From DASPWW01 sp963803425 (GTDB lineage: Bacteria > Actinomycetota > Thermoleophilia > Solirubrobacterales > 70-9), in NCBI GenBank assembly GCA_963803425.1, contig CAWDMA010000003.1:496001-560000 (forward strand): 64,000 bases of DNA. Reading direction: 5' to 3'. Below the pieces are notes generated by a model. The model was not told the origin of the DNA. It did not search any database and was given only the letters and a program-made list of their open reading frames with translations. Shown here in pieces: positions 49,287-57,072 of this stretch; position 1 is the first letter of the stretch, and every line of letters begins with the position of its first letter. The position numbers and the translations under genes were made by a program.

Positions 49287-49535
49287 ATGATCTACGCGCT
49301 GTTCGGTTGGGTGCACGCCGCCGCGGAGCGCCGCGCCCGCGCGATCGTCGCCGGGCTGCAGGGCGAGCGCGGTCAGGGAACGGTCGAGTACGTCGGCCTG
49401 ATCCTGCTCGTGTCGCTGCTGATGGTCGGGATGGTCGCCGCGATGCGGGGGTTCAACGGCAAGCAGGGGACAGAGCTCGCCGACGTGATCGTCACCAAGA
49501 TCAAGTCAGCGGTGAACGCGATCACTTTCAAGTGA
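49287..49535 (+). CDS. Flp/Fap-type small pilin
   Basis: 82 residues from the ATG at 49287, with GAAGGAGGGG upstream. A charged leader ends at GERGQGTVEYVGLILLVSLLMVGMV: a class III signal with cleavage around the G-Q step and the conserved E-Y, followed by one hydrophobic helix. This is the Flp pilin pattern of the Tad system. No other tad genes lie in the window, so a complete pilus must be encoded elsewhere or this is a stand-alone pilin. Confidence 0.8.
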   Translation: MIYALFGWVHAAAERRARAIVAGLQGERGQGTVEYVGLILLVSLLMVGMVAAMRGFNGKQGTELADVIVTKIKSAVNAITFK

Positions 49536-49611
49536 CTCCGCGCTGAGAGGACTTCCGTCTGCCGCGACCCCGCCCCGGCGAGAGGTGGGGGAAGAGCGGG
49601 CGGACAGGCGC

Positions 49612-49644
49612 CGCCGCGCCGGTCGGTACAGGGCCGGCGCGGCG
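49612..49644. terminator. Strong GC hairpin after the pilin gene
   Basis: A perfect 11-bp stem (cgccgcgccgg/ccggcgcggcg) with an 11-nt loop, about 77 bp past the pilin stop. No U-tract follows. It is the strongest simple hairpin in the window and may end the pilin transcript. 49536-49699 holds no gene otherwise. Confidence 0.5.
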
Positions 49645-49699
49645 CGTCGCGTCGCTCGCCATCTTGCATGCCGCGCTCCGAGCGGAGAAGGTATGGGGC

Positions 49700-50773
49700 G
49701 TGGCCGGGGAGCCGATCAACATCGCCGACCTGGAGCGGCTCGCGGCCGACGCGCTCGATCCGGCGGTTCACGCGTACTTCGCCGGCGGGGCGGGGGACGA
49801 GCGCACGCTGCGCGCGAACGTGGACGCGTTCGGCGATTGGCAGCTCCTCCCCCGGGTACTGGTCGATGTCGCGGAGGTCTCGACCGCGACGTCGGTGCTC
49901 GGCCGCGAGGTGGCGACGCCGGTGCTGGTCGCCCCCGTCGCCCTGCAGCGGCTCGCTCACCCGGACGGCGAGCCCGCGACCGCGCGGGCGGCGGGAGACG
50001 CCGGAACGGTGATGTGCGTGTCGACGCTCGCCACGGCTCGGCCGGCGGACGTTGCGGCCGCCGCCCCCGACGGTCGAAGGTGGCTGCAGCTGTACTGCTT
50101 CCGCGACCCGGGCGTCACCCGCGCACTGATCGACGAGGCCGCCGCGAGCGGGTACGAGGCGATCGCGCTGACGGTCGACGCCCCGTACGCCGGCGCGCGG
50201 GAGCGTGACGTTCGCGCCGGATTCGAGATCCCCGCCGACCTCCGTACGCCCGCGATCGACGCCGCCGTCGGCTCGCAGGATCTCACCACCCGCGAGATGT
50301 TCGAGCTGATCGACCCGTCGCTGACGTGGTCGGACCTGGAGGCGCTCGTCGGCGACGTCGACCTCCCGATCCTGGTCAAGGGCGTGATGCGCGGCGACGA
50401 CGCGCGGCTCGCCGCCGAGCACGGCGCCGCCGCGATTGTGGTCTCGAACCACGGCGGCCGCCAGCTCGACGGCGTCCCCGCGTCGGTCGAGATGCTCCCC
50501 GAGGTGGTCGAGGCGGTCGCCGGCCGGGTCGAGGTGCTGCTCGACGGCGGGGTCCGGCGCGGGACCGACGTCGCGGTCGCGGTGGCGCTCGGCGCACGCG
50601 CCGTGCTGGTCGGACGGCCGGTGCTGTGGGGCCTGGTCGTCGATGGAGAGGCCGGTGCGCGCCGCGCGCTCGAGATCCTCACCCGGGAGCTGGAGCTGGC
50701 GCTGGCCCTGCTCGGGTGTCCGTCACCGGCCGAGCTCGGCGCCGGCTCGGTGCGCCGCCGCCGTCCGGCTTAA
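49700..50773 (+). CDS. FMN-dependent alpha-hydroxyacid dehydrogenase/oxidase
   Basis: 357 residues from the GTG at 49700, 9 bases after GGAGAAGG; an upstream start at 49664 would add 12 poor residues. AYFAGGAGDERTLRANVDAF, ATPVLVAPVALQRLAHPDGE, PILVKGVMRGDDA (FMN-binding Lys) and IVVSNHGGRQLDG with the catalytic His, then LLDGGVRRGTDV, are all in order. It is in the lactate dehydrogenase/glycolate oxidase/lactate monooxygenase group. It oxidises a 2-hydroxyacid such as L-lactate or glycolate to a 2-oxoacid; the substrate is not decided. A 7-bp hairpin follows its stop. Confidence 0.9.
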   Translation: MAGEPINIADLERLAADALDPAVHAYFAGGAGDERTLRANVDAFGDWQLLPRVLVDVAEVSTATSVLGREVATPVLVAPVALQRLAHPDGEPATARAAGDAGTVMCVSTLATARPADVAAAAPDGRRWLQLYCFRDPGVTRALIDEAAASGYEAIALTVDAPYAGARERDVRAGFEIPADLRTPAIDAAVGSQDLTTREMFELIDPSLTWSDLEALVGDVDLPILVKGVMRGDDARLAAEHGAAAIVVSNHGGRQLDGVPASVEMLPEVVEAVAGRVEVLLDGGVRRGTDVAVAVALGARAVLVGRPVLWGLVVDGEAGARRALEILTRELELALALLGCPSPAELGAGSVRRRRPA

Positions 50774-50783
50774 CGACTCCGCA

Positions 50784-50806
50784 ACGCGCGGACGGCGCTC
50801 GCGCGT
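50784..50806. terminator. Hairpin after the hydroxyacid dehydrogenase gene
   Basis: A 7-bp stem (acgcgcg/cgcgcgt) with a 9-nt loop, 10 bp past the stop. No U-tract. A weak terminator candidate. Confidence 0.4.
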
Positions 50807-50818
50807 GAGCCCTGACCG

Positions 50819-51014
50819 GTGAGTTGGGAGGCCGTTCGGGACGGCAGCCTCCACGCGCCCGTCGTCGCCGACGTGGCGATGTTCTACGGCGAGCGCAGCG
50901 GAGGCATCCGCGCCTGTCTGAACGAGAAGGCGCGTCGCCGTCGCCACCACCACCCCGTCGACCGCCCTCGCCGACGCCGAGCTGGACGCGCTGCGGAGGC
51001 TGCCGCGGGGGTAG
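50819..51014 (+). pseudogene. Short unknown gene with a frameshift
   Basis: From the GTG at 50819 the frame gives WEAVRDGSLHAPVVADVAMF and RACLNEKARR, then turns to low-complexity Arg/His. Removing one base at about 50937-50940 continues as VATTTPSTALADAELDALRRLPRG with a TAG at 51012-51014, a composition like a real protein. Together about 65 residues. No family is recognised; it may be a small gene with one sequence error or a gene remnant. Confidence 0.4.
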
Positions 51015-51045
51015 CGTCGCCTCCGATCCGGGCGGGTGGTGCCGC

Positions 51046-51456
51046 CTACTCGCTGAACACCTCGACCCGGATCCCGTCCGGGTCGAACGCGAAGAACGCG
51101 TAGTACCCGTCGACGTCCCTGTCCTCCTCGGGCGGGAAATGGATCCTCGCGCCCATCTCCACGCATCGCCGGTGGGCCGCCTCCACCTCCTCACGGGTGT
51201 CGACCTGGAACGCGATGTGCTCGAGGCCGACGTCGTAGTAGCGATGCTCGCCGCCGTCGGCGGGCCGCAGCCCCAGCCACTCGTCCCCGAACCCGAGGTA
51301 GACGGCCTCCTCGGTGCCCCGGTAGGACGGGAATCGCCCCTGCTCCGTAAGACCCAGCGGTCCGAGCAGCGCGCGGTAGAACCCGAGCGAGCGCCGCACG
51401 TCTCCAACGGTCAGCTCGATGTGCTGGATTCCGCGGGCGGGCATCCGTGCCCGCAT
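51046..51456 (-). CDS. Glyoxalase/VOC-family protein
   Basis: 136 residues from the ATG at 51456 (a second ATG at 51444 is possible). GIQHIELTVGDVRRSLGFYRALLG opens the first VOC half, LEHIAFQVDTREEVEAAHRRCVEMGA the second and FFAFDPDGIRVEVF closes it. H and E residues at the expected metal-binding sites are present (QHIE and RVEV). Function could be glyoxalase-like detoxification, fosfomycin-type resistance or dioxygenase; it cannot be told. The gene stands alone between two convergent or parallel small genes. Confidence 0.82.
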   Translation of the reverse strand: MRARMPARGIQHIELTVGDVRRSLGFYRALLGPLGLTEQGRFPSYRGTEEAVYLGFGDEWLGLRPADGGEHRYYDVGLEHIAFQVDTREEVEAAHRRCVEMGARIHFPPEEDRDVDGYYAFFAFDPDGIRVEVFSE

Positions 51457-51519
51457 CTTGCCGGAATCCGGCGCCGACCTACTACCCCGGGCGGACGCGC
51501 ATCTGCCACGGCGCGACCT

Positions 51520-51738
51520 TCACCTGGCCGCCCCCGTCGACTGGCCGATCTCGGTCGCGGTGCGTTGGGACGCACGCTCGTTGGGCTCGCCGACGGCCTG
51601 GCCGACCTCCGTCGCCGAGCGCACGGCGGCGGTCGTCGGCGAGGACCCGTCAGAGGCGCCCGCGAGCGCGACCGCCGCGGCCGCGATCACGACCACGAGC
51701 GTCGCCGTCCATATCAGCGCGCTTCTTGTGCGACTCAT
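51520..51738 (-). CDS. Small membrane-anchored or secreted protein
   Basis: 72 residues, with AAAGGAG before the ATG at 51738. Residues 7-27 form a hydrophobic helix after a short Arg start; the rest is Ser/Thr/Ala-rich with two similar blocks (RSATEVGQ and RTATEIGQ). No family is known. Divergent from the lipoprotein-like gene at 51952, with a 9-bp inverted repeat between. Confidence 0.6.
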   Translation of the reverse strand: MSRTRSALIWTATLVVVIAAAAVALAGASDGSSPTTAAVRSATEVGQAVGEPNERASQRTATEIGQSTGAAR

Positions 51739-51829
51739 GGTGCTCCTTTCGGTCCGAAGCCGCCCGATGCGGCTCGCGAGAGGAGCGTCCCGGGTGCCGG
51801 TAGCCGTCGGGGTCAGCGTCCGGTAAACG

Positions 51830-51863
51830 CGCTGAGGTGCGTGGCCGGCGCCGGGTTTACCGG
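51830..51863. promoter_or_regulatory. Inverted repeat in the divergent region 51739-51951
   Basis: CCGGTAAAC (51830-51838) and GTTTACCGG (51855-51863) are perfect inverted repeats with a 16-nt spacer. The 213-bp region is the largest gene-free stretch and separates two small envelope-protein genes. A GTAAAC word recurs in front of the SARP gene (about 55948). Either a regulator site or a hairpin is possible. Confidence 0.45.
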
Positions 51864-51951
51864 CCGAGATACCGAACGGCTACCGCCCTCACCAAGGGTT
51901 CACCCCGACAGCGGCCATGTCGGGTGGCCCGAAAACGGAAGGAAGCGATCA

Positions 51952-52395
51952 ATGCGAGTGGTTCTGATCACGCTGACCCTGGGGCTGGCCGCCGGAGCGA
52001 TCCCGGCCGGTTGCGGTGGGGACGACGACGGCGGCGACGCCCCGACGCCGGCTGAGTTCATCGGCCAGGCGGACAAGATCTGCGCGGCGAGCAACGCGAG
52101 GATCGACAAGCAGGCCGCCAAGGTCTTCGACTCCGGACGGCCGTCGAAGGCAGAGCAGCGGGCGTTTGCCGAGGACGTCGTCATCCCCGAGACCCGGGGG
52201 CAGGTCGACGGCGTCCGCGACCTCACACCGCCCGAAGGTGACGAGGATCGGATCACCGAGATCATCGATTCGGCGGACGAAGGAATCGCGACGATCCAGA
52301 GCGACCCGACCGTGCTCACCCAGGGGCGCGACCCGCTCGCCGAAGCGACGAAGCTCGCGGCAGAGTACGGGATGAAGGACTGCGGCCGTGGGTAG
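51952..52395 (+). CDS. Small secreted protein, putative lipoprotein
   Basis: 147 residues from the ATG at 51952, with GGAAGGAAG upstream. A hydrophobic signal is followed by P-A-G-C (residues 18-21) and Gly/Asp repeats; the Pro at the -3 position is unusual for a lipobox, but the rest fits. The mature part begins with a QADKICAASNARIDKQ helix, a pattern frequent in small extracytoplasmic proteins of this type of actinobacterium, and a second Cys near the C-terminus may pair with it. No function known. It converges on the large SARP regulator, 15 bp between stops. Confidence 0.72.
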   Translation: MRVVLITLTLGLAAGAIPAGCGGDDDGGDAPTPAEFIGQADKICAASNARIDKQAAKVFDSGRPSKAEQRAFAEDVVIPETRGQVDGVRDLTPPEGDEDRITEIIDSADEGIATIQSDPTVLTQGRDPLAEATKLAAEYGMKDCGRG

Positions 52396-52410
52396 ACCTG
52401 GTTTTCCCGG

Positions 52411-55400
52411 TCAACGCGACAGCGCGCGGTCGAGGCTCTCCGCCTCGACCGCGTACGCGTCCATTCCCATCTGGCGGTAGCCGTCGCGAGCCGCCCGGAT
52501 CAGATCGCGCCCCCGCGTTCGATCCGCGCGCCGGCCGCGCGCCGACAGCATCCGCGCGTAGTCGCGCCGGGTGTGAGCGAGCCAGGGGCGCGCGCCGAGC
52601 CGCTCGTTCGTCTGCAGGCCCGCTTCGAAGTGCGATTCGGATGCATCCCACCGCTCCGCGGTCGCCGCGAGCATGCCCAGATACCCGGCGACGGCCCCGG
52701 CGCTCAGCTCCGGATAGGCGACCGCGACGCGATCGGCGTACGGCGACAACAGCTCATAGAGCACGTCCGCGGCGCTTGCATCGCCCAGTCGCGCCGCCGC
52801 GTCGCCGAGCAGGCCGATTGCGACGTACCACGCGTCCTCGGTGAACGGAACCGCCTTGAACCGGTCGGCGGCCAGCGTCTCGAGCGCCTCGCGGGCTTCA
52901 TCCTCCTCCCCGAGCAGCGCCAGGACATGGGCTCGGCTGCACGCCCACATCTCGTGATCCGGGAACTCGGCCGCGGCCCGATCGACGATCTCGCGCGCCT
53001 CGTCGAACCTCCCCTGCTGCAGGCGGAGCATGAACATCTGCACCAGGTAGCCGGCGCCGGCGTTCCAGCTCAGCGCCCCGATGCCCACCTCGCGTGCCTC
53101 GCCGATCGCGCCCTCGGCCTCCTCGAACCGCCCCGCCTCCAGCAGCAGTCGCGCTCCGATCACCGCGACGAGCCATCGCTGCGCCGGCTGCCGAAGCTCC
53201 TCCGCGATCGCCGTCATCCGCTCCAGCTCCGCGATGCCCCTGCTTGCCTCGCCGATCTCGAAGAACCGCTCCAGGCGATGCTCGTGCGCCTGGAACACGC
53301 GCTCCAGATCGCCCACCTCGGTCGAGACTCGGAGTGCCTCCTCGGCCACAGTTCGCAGCTCGACCGCGTTCTCGGGAGACTCGAACGTCGCGATGTAGCT
53401 GTCGAGCGCGTACGCCAGCGATGCGGGGTCGTTCATCCGTCGCGCCATCGCCACCGCCTCAGCGCCCAGCTCCAGCCTTCGCTCGCGGGGGAAGCGAGCG
53501 GCGCGCAGCGGCCCGGAGCAGAACCGCGCCAGCAGCCTCACTCGGAGCGGGCTGTCGTCCTGTCCGAGCTCGCCGATCGCACGCTCGAACAGGGGAACGA
53601 TGTGCTCGTCGTCGAGGTGCCGTTCCCAATTGATCCGGCCCGCATACCCGAGGGCGGCACGAGCCAGCAGCTCGGGCCGCCCCTCCGCCTCCGCGAGCCC
53701 CGCCGCCTCCCGAAAGACGCGCTTCGCGGATGCGGAGCTCCCGGCTCTTGCATGCGTTTCTCCGAGAGCCAGCAACAGCTCGCCGCGCTCCGCCGGCTCG
53801 TCGACCCGGGCGAGCGCGATCTCGTACAGGCGCGCGGCCTCCTCGAACGCGAGCTGTGAGGCTGCGAGATCGGCTGCTCGTCGCGCGTACTCGGCCGCCT
53901 TTCCCCCGACCTCCGACGCGGCTGCCGCGTCGAAATGATGGGCGAGCTCGGACAGGTGCGGGGTGAGATCGTTCCGATGGACCTGCTCCAGCGCTTCACC
54001 CGCATCACGATGTAGCTGTCTCAGGCGCAGTGGCGACAGCTCCTCGTACAGGCTGTCCCTGATCAGCGCGTGGCCGAACCGAACGCTGTCCGGCGAGCCC
54101 GGAACGTCCATGAGGATCCGCTCCGCCATCGCCTCCTCCAGCGCTTCGTGGAGCTCCGCCGCGCTCACGTCGCTGAGCTGCGCAAGGACGTCGAGCTCGA
54201 CCTCGCGGCCGAGCACCGACGCGCTAGTCAACAGGCGCCGGCATCCGTCGCCGAGGCGCCCGACCCGCTGATCGATCACCGCTCGAACCCCCGTCGGAAT
54301 ATGGACCTCGGCGTCGGGTGCGGCGATCTGCCCCTCGGCGTCGAACAGCCGCACCGTCTCTCCGACGAACAGCGGATTTCCCCCGGTCTCGGCGTGCACC
54401 GCTTCGACGAGTCGCGCCGCGGGCTGGGCGCCGCTCGACATCTCGATGTACTCGGCCACATCGTCGCGGGCCAGCCCCCCGAGTGGGATCTGGCGCGCGT
54501 GTGGCTCTCTGACCAGCTCCGCCAGCGTGCTCGCAACGGCGCCGCGGATCGTCGGGTCGACGTCCCGCAGCGCGCCCACCAGCAGCACTCGGGCGTCCGC
54601 GATCTCCCGCGCCAGGAAGCGCAGCAGCAACAGCGACGACTCGTCGGCAGCGTGGAGATCGTCCAGCATCAACGCGATCGGTCGCGCCCGCGCGGCCTCG
54701 CGGACGAACGCGCCCACGCACTCGAACAGCCGGAACCGCGCCCCCTCGGACTCGACCGTCGCGGGCTCCGGGAGGTCCGGAAACAGCTCGCGCAGCTCCG
54801 GGACGAGCTGTGCCAGGTCCGGAGCCCCGGCCCCGAGCTGGGCGCGGAGCGCGGTCGGCTCGGTCTCCCGGACGTGGGAGCGAAAAGCCTGGACCCACGG
54901 CCAGTACGGCGGGGCGCCGCCGGCCTCCCACGATCGGCCGACGATCACCTCCGCGCCGCGCACTCGTGCCCGAGCCATCAGCTCCTCGGCCAGCGCGCTC
55001 TTGCCGATCCCCGGCTCCCCGACGATCAGCGCCACTCGCCCGCTCCCCGCGAGCGCGTCGTCGAGCGCCTCCGAGAGCAGAGCCTGCTCCCGGGCGCGCC
55101 CTACGAACAGGCCTCGCGAAGCCGCCGGCAGGGGTCTGGGCGGGGGCGCCGAGTCGAGGTCAGGGTCCTGGCGCAGGATCGCCCCGTGCAGATCACGCAG
55201 CGCACGGCTCGGCTCGATCCCGAGCTCCTCCGTCAGCGTCTCGCGGGCTCGCTGATAGGCATCGAGCGCGTCGGCCTGGCGCCCGCTGCGATACAGGGCG
55301 AGCATCAGCTGCCCCCTGAGCCGTTCCCGCAGGGGATGCTCGGCGATCAACGCCTCGAGCTCGCCGATCACCTCCGTGTCGCGCCCGAGCTCCAGCTCGG

Positions 55401-55911
55401 CGCTGAGCCGATCCTCGGCCGTTGCCAGCCGCAGCTCCTCGAGGCGGCCGATCTCGGCCTGCGCGAAGCTGTCATACGCGAGGTCGGCGAGCGGCGGCCC
55501 CCGCCACAGCGATGAGGCGTCCTCGAGCAACCCGACCGCTCTTGAGGGGTCATCGCTGGAAAGGGCATCGCGGCCCTCGCTGGTGAGCCGCTCGAACCTG
55601 ACCGCGTCGATCTGGTCCGGCGCAACGACGAGCGCATACCCGGGAGAGCGGGTGACCAGGATCCGGGCGTCCTCGCCCGTGGCTCGATCCGGCTCCAGCA
55701 CCTTCCGGAGGCGCGACACGTACACCTGGATCTGCTTTGCAGCCGTTGCCGGCGGCCGGCTCCACAGCTCGTCGACGATCCGGTCGCGGGAGACGACCTC
55801 GTTGGCGTTCAGGAGCAGCAGCGCAAGCAGCGCTCGTTGTTGAGGCGAGCCGAGCTCGACCTGGACGCCGTCGGCCAACACCTCGACAGGGCCGAGCAGC
55901 TTGAACTCGAT
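52411..55911 (-). CDS. AfsR/SARP-type regulator: wHTH, BTAD, ATPase and TPR domains
   Basis: About 1,166 residues. A winged-helix DNA-binding domain (to about 95), a bacterial transcriptional activation domain (about 100-250, with ALYRSGRQADALDAYQRARETLTEELGIEPS), an AAA/NACHT-like ATPase with Walker A GEPGIGKS (298-305) and Walker B IALMLDDLHAADESS, then helical TPR-like repeats to the end. Homologues begin M-E-F; here that codon is ATC (55911-55909), and no ATG, GTG or TTG lies between it and the divergent gene except a GTG at 55881. One extra G in the run near 55932-55936 would join a GTG downstream of TACAGT. Targets are unknown; the divergent molybdoenzyme is a candidate. Confidence 0.82.
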   Translation of the reverse strand: MEFKLLGPVEVLADGVQVELGSPQQRALLALLLLNANEVVSRDRIVDELWSRPPATAAKQIQVYVSRLRKVLEPDRATGEDARILVTRSPGYALVVAPDQIDAVRFERLTSEGRDALSSDDPSRAVGLLEDASSLWRGPPLADLAYDSFAQAEIGRLEELRLATAEDRLSAELELGRDTEVIGELEALIAEHPLRERLRGQLMLALYRSGRQADALDAYQRARETLTEELGIEPSRALRDLHGAILRQDPDLDSAPPPRPLPAASRGLFVGRAREQALLSEALDDALAGSGRVALIVGEPGIGKSALAEELMARARVRGAEVIVGRSWEAGGAPPYWPWVQAFRSHVRETEPTALRAQLGAGAPDLAQLVPELRELFPDLPEPATVESEGARFRLFECVGAFVREAARARPIALMLDDLHAADESSLLLLRFLAREIADARVLLVGALRDVDPTIRGAVASTLAELVREPHARQIPLGGLARDDVAEYIEMSSGAQPAARLVEAVHAETGGNPLFVGETVRLFDAEGQIAAPDAEVHIPTGVRAVIDQRVGRLGDGCRRLLTSASVLGREVELDVLAQLSDVSAAELHEALEEAMAERILMDVPGSPDSVRFGHALIRDSLYEELSPLRLRQLHRDAGEALEQVHRNDLTPHLSELAHHFDAAAASEVGGKAAEYARRAADLAASQLAFEEAARLYEIALARVDEPAERGELLLALGETHARAGSSASAKRVFREAAGLAEAEGRPELLARAALGYAGRINWERHLDDEHIVPLFERAIGELGQDDSPLRVRLLARFCSGPLRAARFPRERRLELGAEAVAMARRMNDPASLAYALDSYIATFESPENAVELRTVAEEALRVSTEVGDLERVFQAHEHRLERFFEIGEASRGIAELERMTAIAEELRQPAQRWLVAVIGARLLLEAGRFEEAEGAIGEAREVGIGALSWNAGAGYLVQMFMLRLQQGRFDEAREIVDRAAAEFPDHEMWACSRAHVLALLGEEDEAREALETLAADRFKAVPFTEDAWYVAIGLLGDAAARLGDASAADVLYELLSPYADRVAVAYPELSAGAVAGYLGMLAATAERWDASESHFEAGLQTNERLGARPWLAHTRRDYARMLSARGRRADRTRGRDLIRAARDGYRQMGMDAYAVEAESLDRALSR

Positions 55912-55964
55912 CTTGCCTTCGGTGGCGATTTGCTCCCCCGCACAACTGTAAACCTCGGGTTCGC

Positions 55965-55970
55965 TAGCTT
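55965..55970 (+). promoter_or_regulatory. Leaderless -10 box of the molybdoenzyme gene
   Basis: TAGCTT ends 7 nt before the ATG at 55978. No ribosome site. Confidence 0.5.
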
Positions 55971-55977
55971 CACCGCG

Positions 55978-57072
55978 ATGGCCGAGACGCGGCCCGCCGA
56001 CCAGATCACCCCCGAGGAGCTGCAGCTCGCGGCCCGCAACCACGGGATGCCGCTGGAGGCGCTGGAAAGCGAGATCACCCCGGCGGGGCTGCACTACCAG
56101 CTCACCCACTACGACGTCCCGTCGATCGACTCGGCCGCGTGGCGGCTCAGGGTCGGGGGCGCGGTGCAGCGCGAGCTGGAGCTGTCGCTCGACGAGCTCC
56201 GGGCGCGCCCGGCGCGCACCGTCGCGGTGACGATGGAGTGCGCGGGCAACGGACGCGCGCATCTCGACCCACGGCCGATGAGCCAGCCGTGGCTGCTCGA
56301 GGCGGTCGGCACCGCCGAGTGGACGGGCACCCCGCTCGCGGCGCTGCTCGACGACGCCGGGATCGATTCGGAGGCGGTAGAGGTGCTGCTGTCGGGGGCC
56401 GACCGCGGGGTCGAGGGGGGCGTCTCGCAGGCCTACGAGCGCAGCCTCGCGCTCGCCGACGCGCTCGCCGACGACGTGCTGCTCGCCTACGAGATGAACG
56501 GCGATCCGCTCCCGGCGCAGCACGGGTTCCCGGTCAGGGTCGTCGTCCCGGGCTGGTACGGGATGACGAGTGTGAAGTGGCTCGGCCAGATCACCGCGCT
56601 CGCCGAGCCGTTCGACGGCTACCAGAACGCGCGCGCCTACCGGGTCCGCCAGATCGAGGACGACGCCGGCGAGCCCGTCACCCGGATCCAGCCGAGGGCG
56701 CTGATGGTCCCACCCGGGATCCCGGACTTCATGTCGCGTCAGCGCCACCTGGAGCCGGGCGAGCACGAGCTTCGCGGCCGGGCCTGGTCCGGGTGGGCGC
56801 CGATCGAGCGGGTCGAGGTGAGCGTCGACGGTGGGACGAGCTGGGCGGACGCCGAGCTCGGCGATCCGCTCGGCCCCGCGGCGTGGCGGCCGTGGTCATG
56901 GGAGTGGAGCGCGGACGAGCCGGGCACGTTCGAGCTGTGCTGCCGCGCGTCCGACTCCGCCGGGAACGTGCAGCCGCTCGAGGTCCCGTGGAACCTCGGC
57001 GGGTACGCGAACAATGCCGTTCAGCGCGTCGTCGTCCACGTCGGGTCCGAGCCGGCCGGACCTACTTCCTGA
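55978..57072 (+). CDS. Sulfite-oxidase-family molybdopterin protein
   Basis: 364 residues. LHYQLTHYDVPSID opens the Mo-cofactor domain, VTMECAGNGR carries C88, the Mo-binding cysteine, and PVRVVVPGWYGMTSVKWLGQI follows, all typical. The C-terminal domain (about 265-360) is the Mo-co dimerisation immunoglobulin-like fold (IERVEVSVDGGTSWADAEL). There is no twin-Arg signal peptide, so it is cytoplasmic, in contrast to periplasmic SorA or MsrP. The substrate could be sulfite or another sulfur or nitrogen oxyanion. No cytochrome partner is adjacent. Confidence 0.87.
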   Translation: MAETRPADQITPEELQLAARNHGMPLEALESEITPAGLHYQLTHYDVPSIDSAAWRLRVGGAVQRELELSLDELRARPARTVAVTMECAGNGRAHLDPRPMSQPWLLEAVGTAEWTGTPLAALLDDAGIDSEAVEVLLSGADRGVEGGVSQAYERSLALADALADDVLLAYEMNGDPLPAQHGFPVRVVVPGWYGMTSVKWLGQITALAEPFDGYQNARAYRVRQIEDDAGEPVTRIQPRALMVPPGIPDFMSRQRHLEPGEHELRGRAWSGWAPIERVEVSVDGGTSWADAELGDPLGPAAWRPWSWEWSADEPGTFELCCRASDSAGNVQPLEVPWNLGGYANNAVQRVVVHVGSEPAGPTS

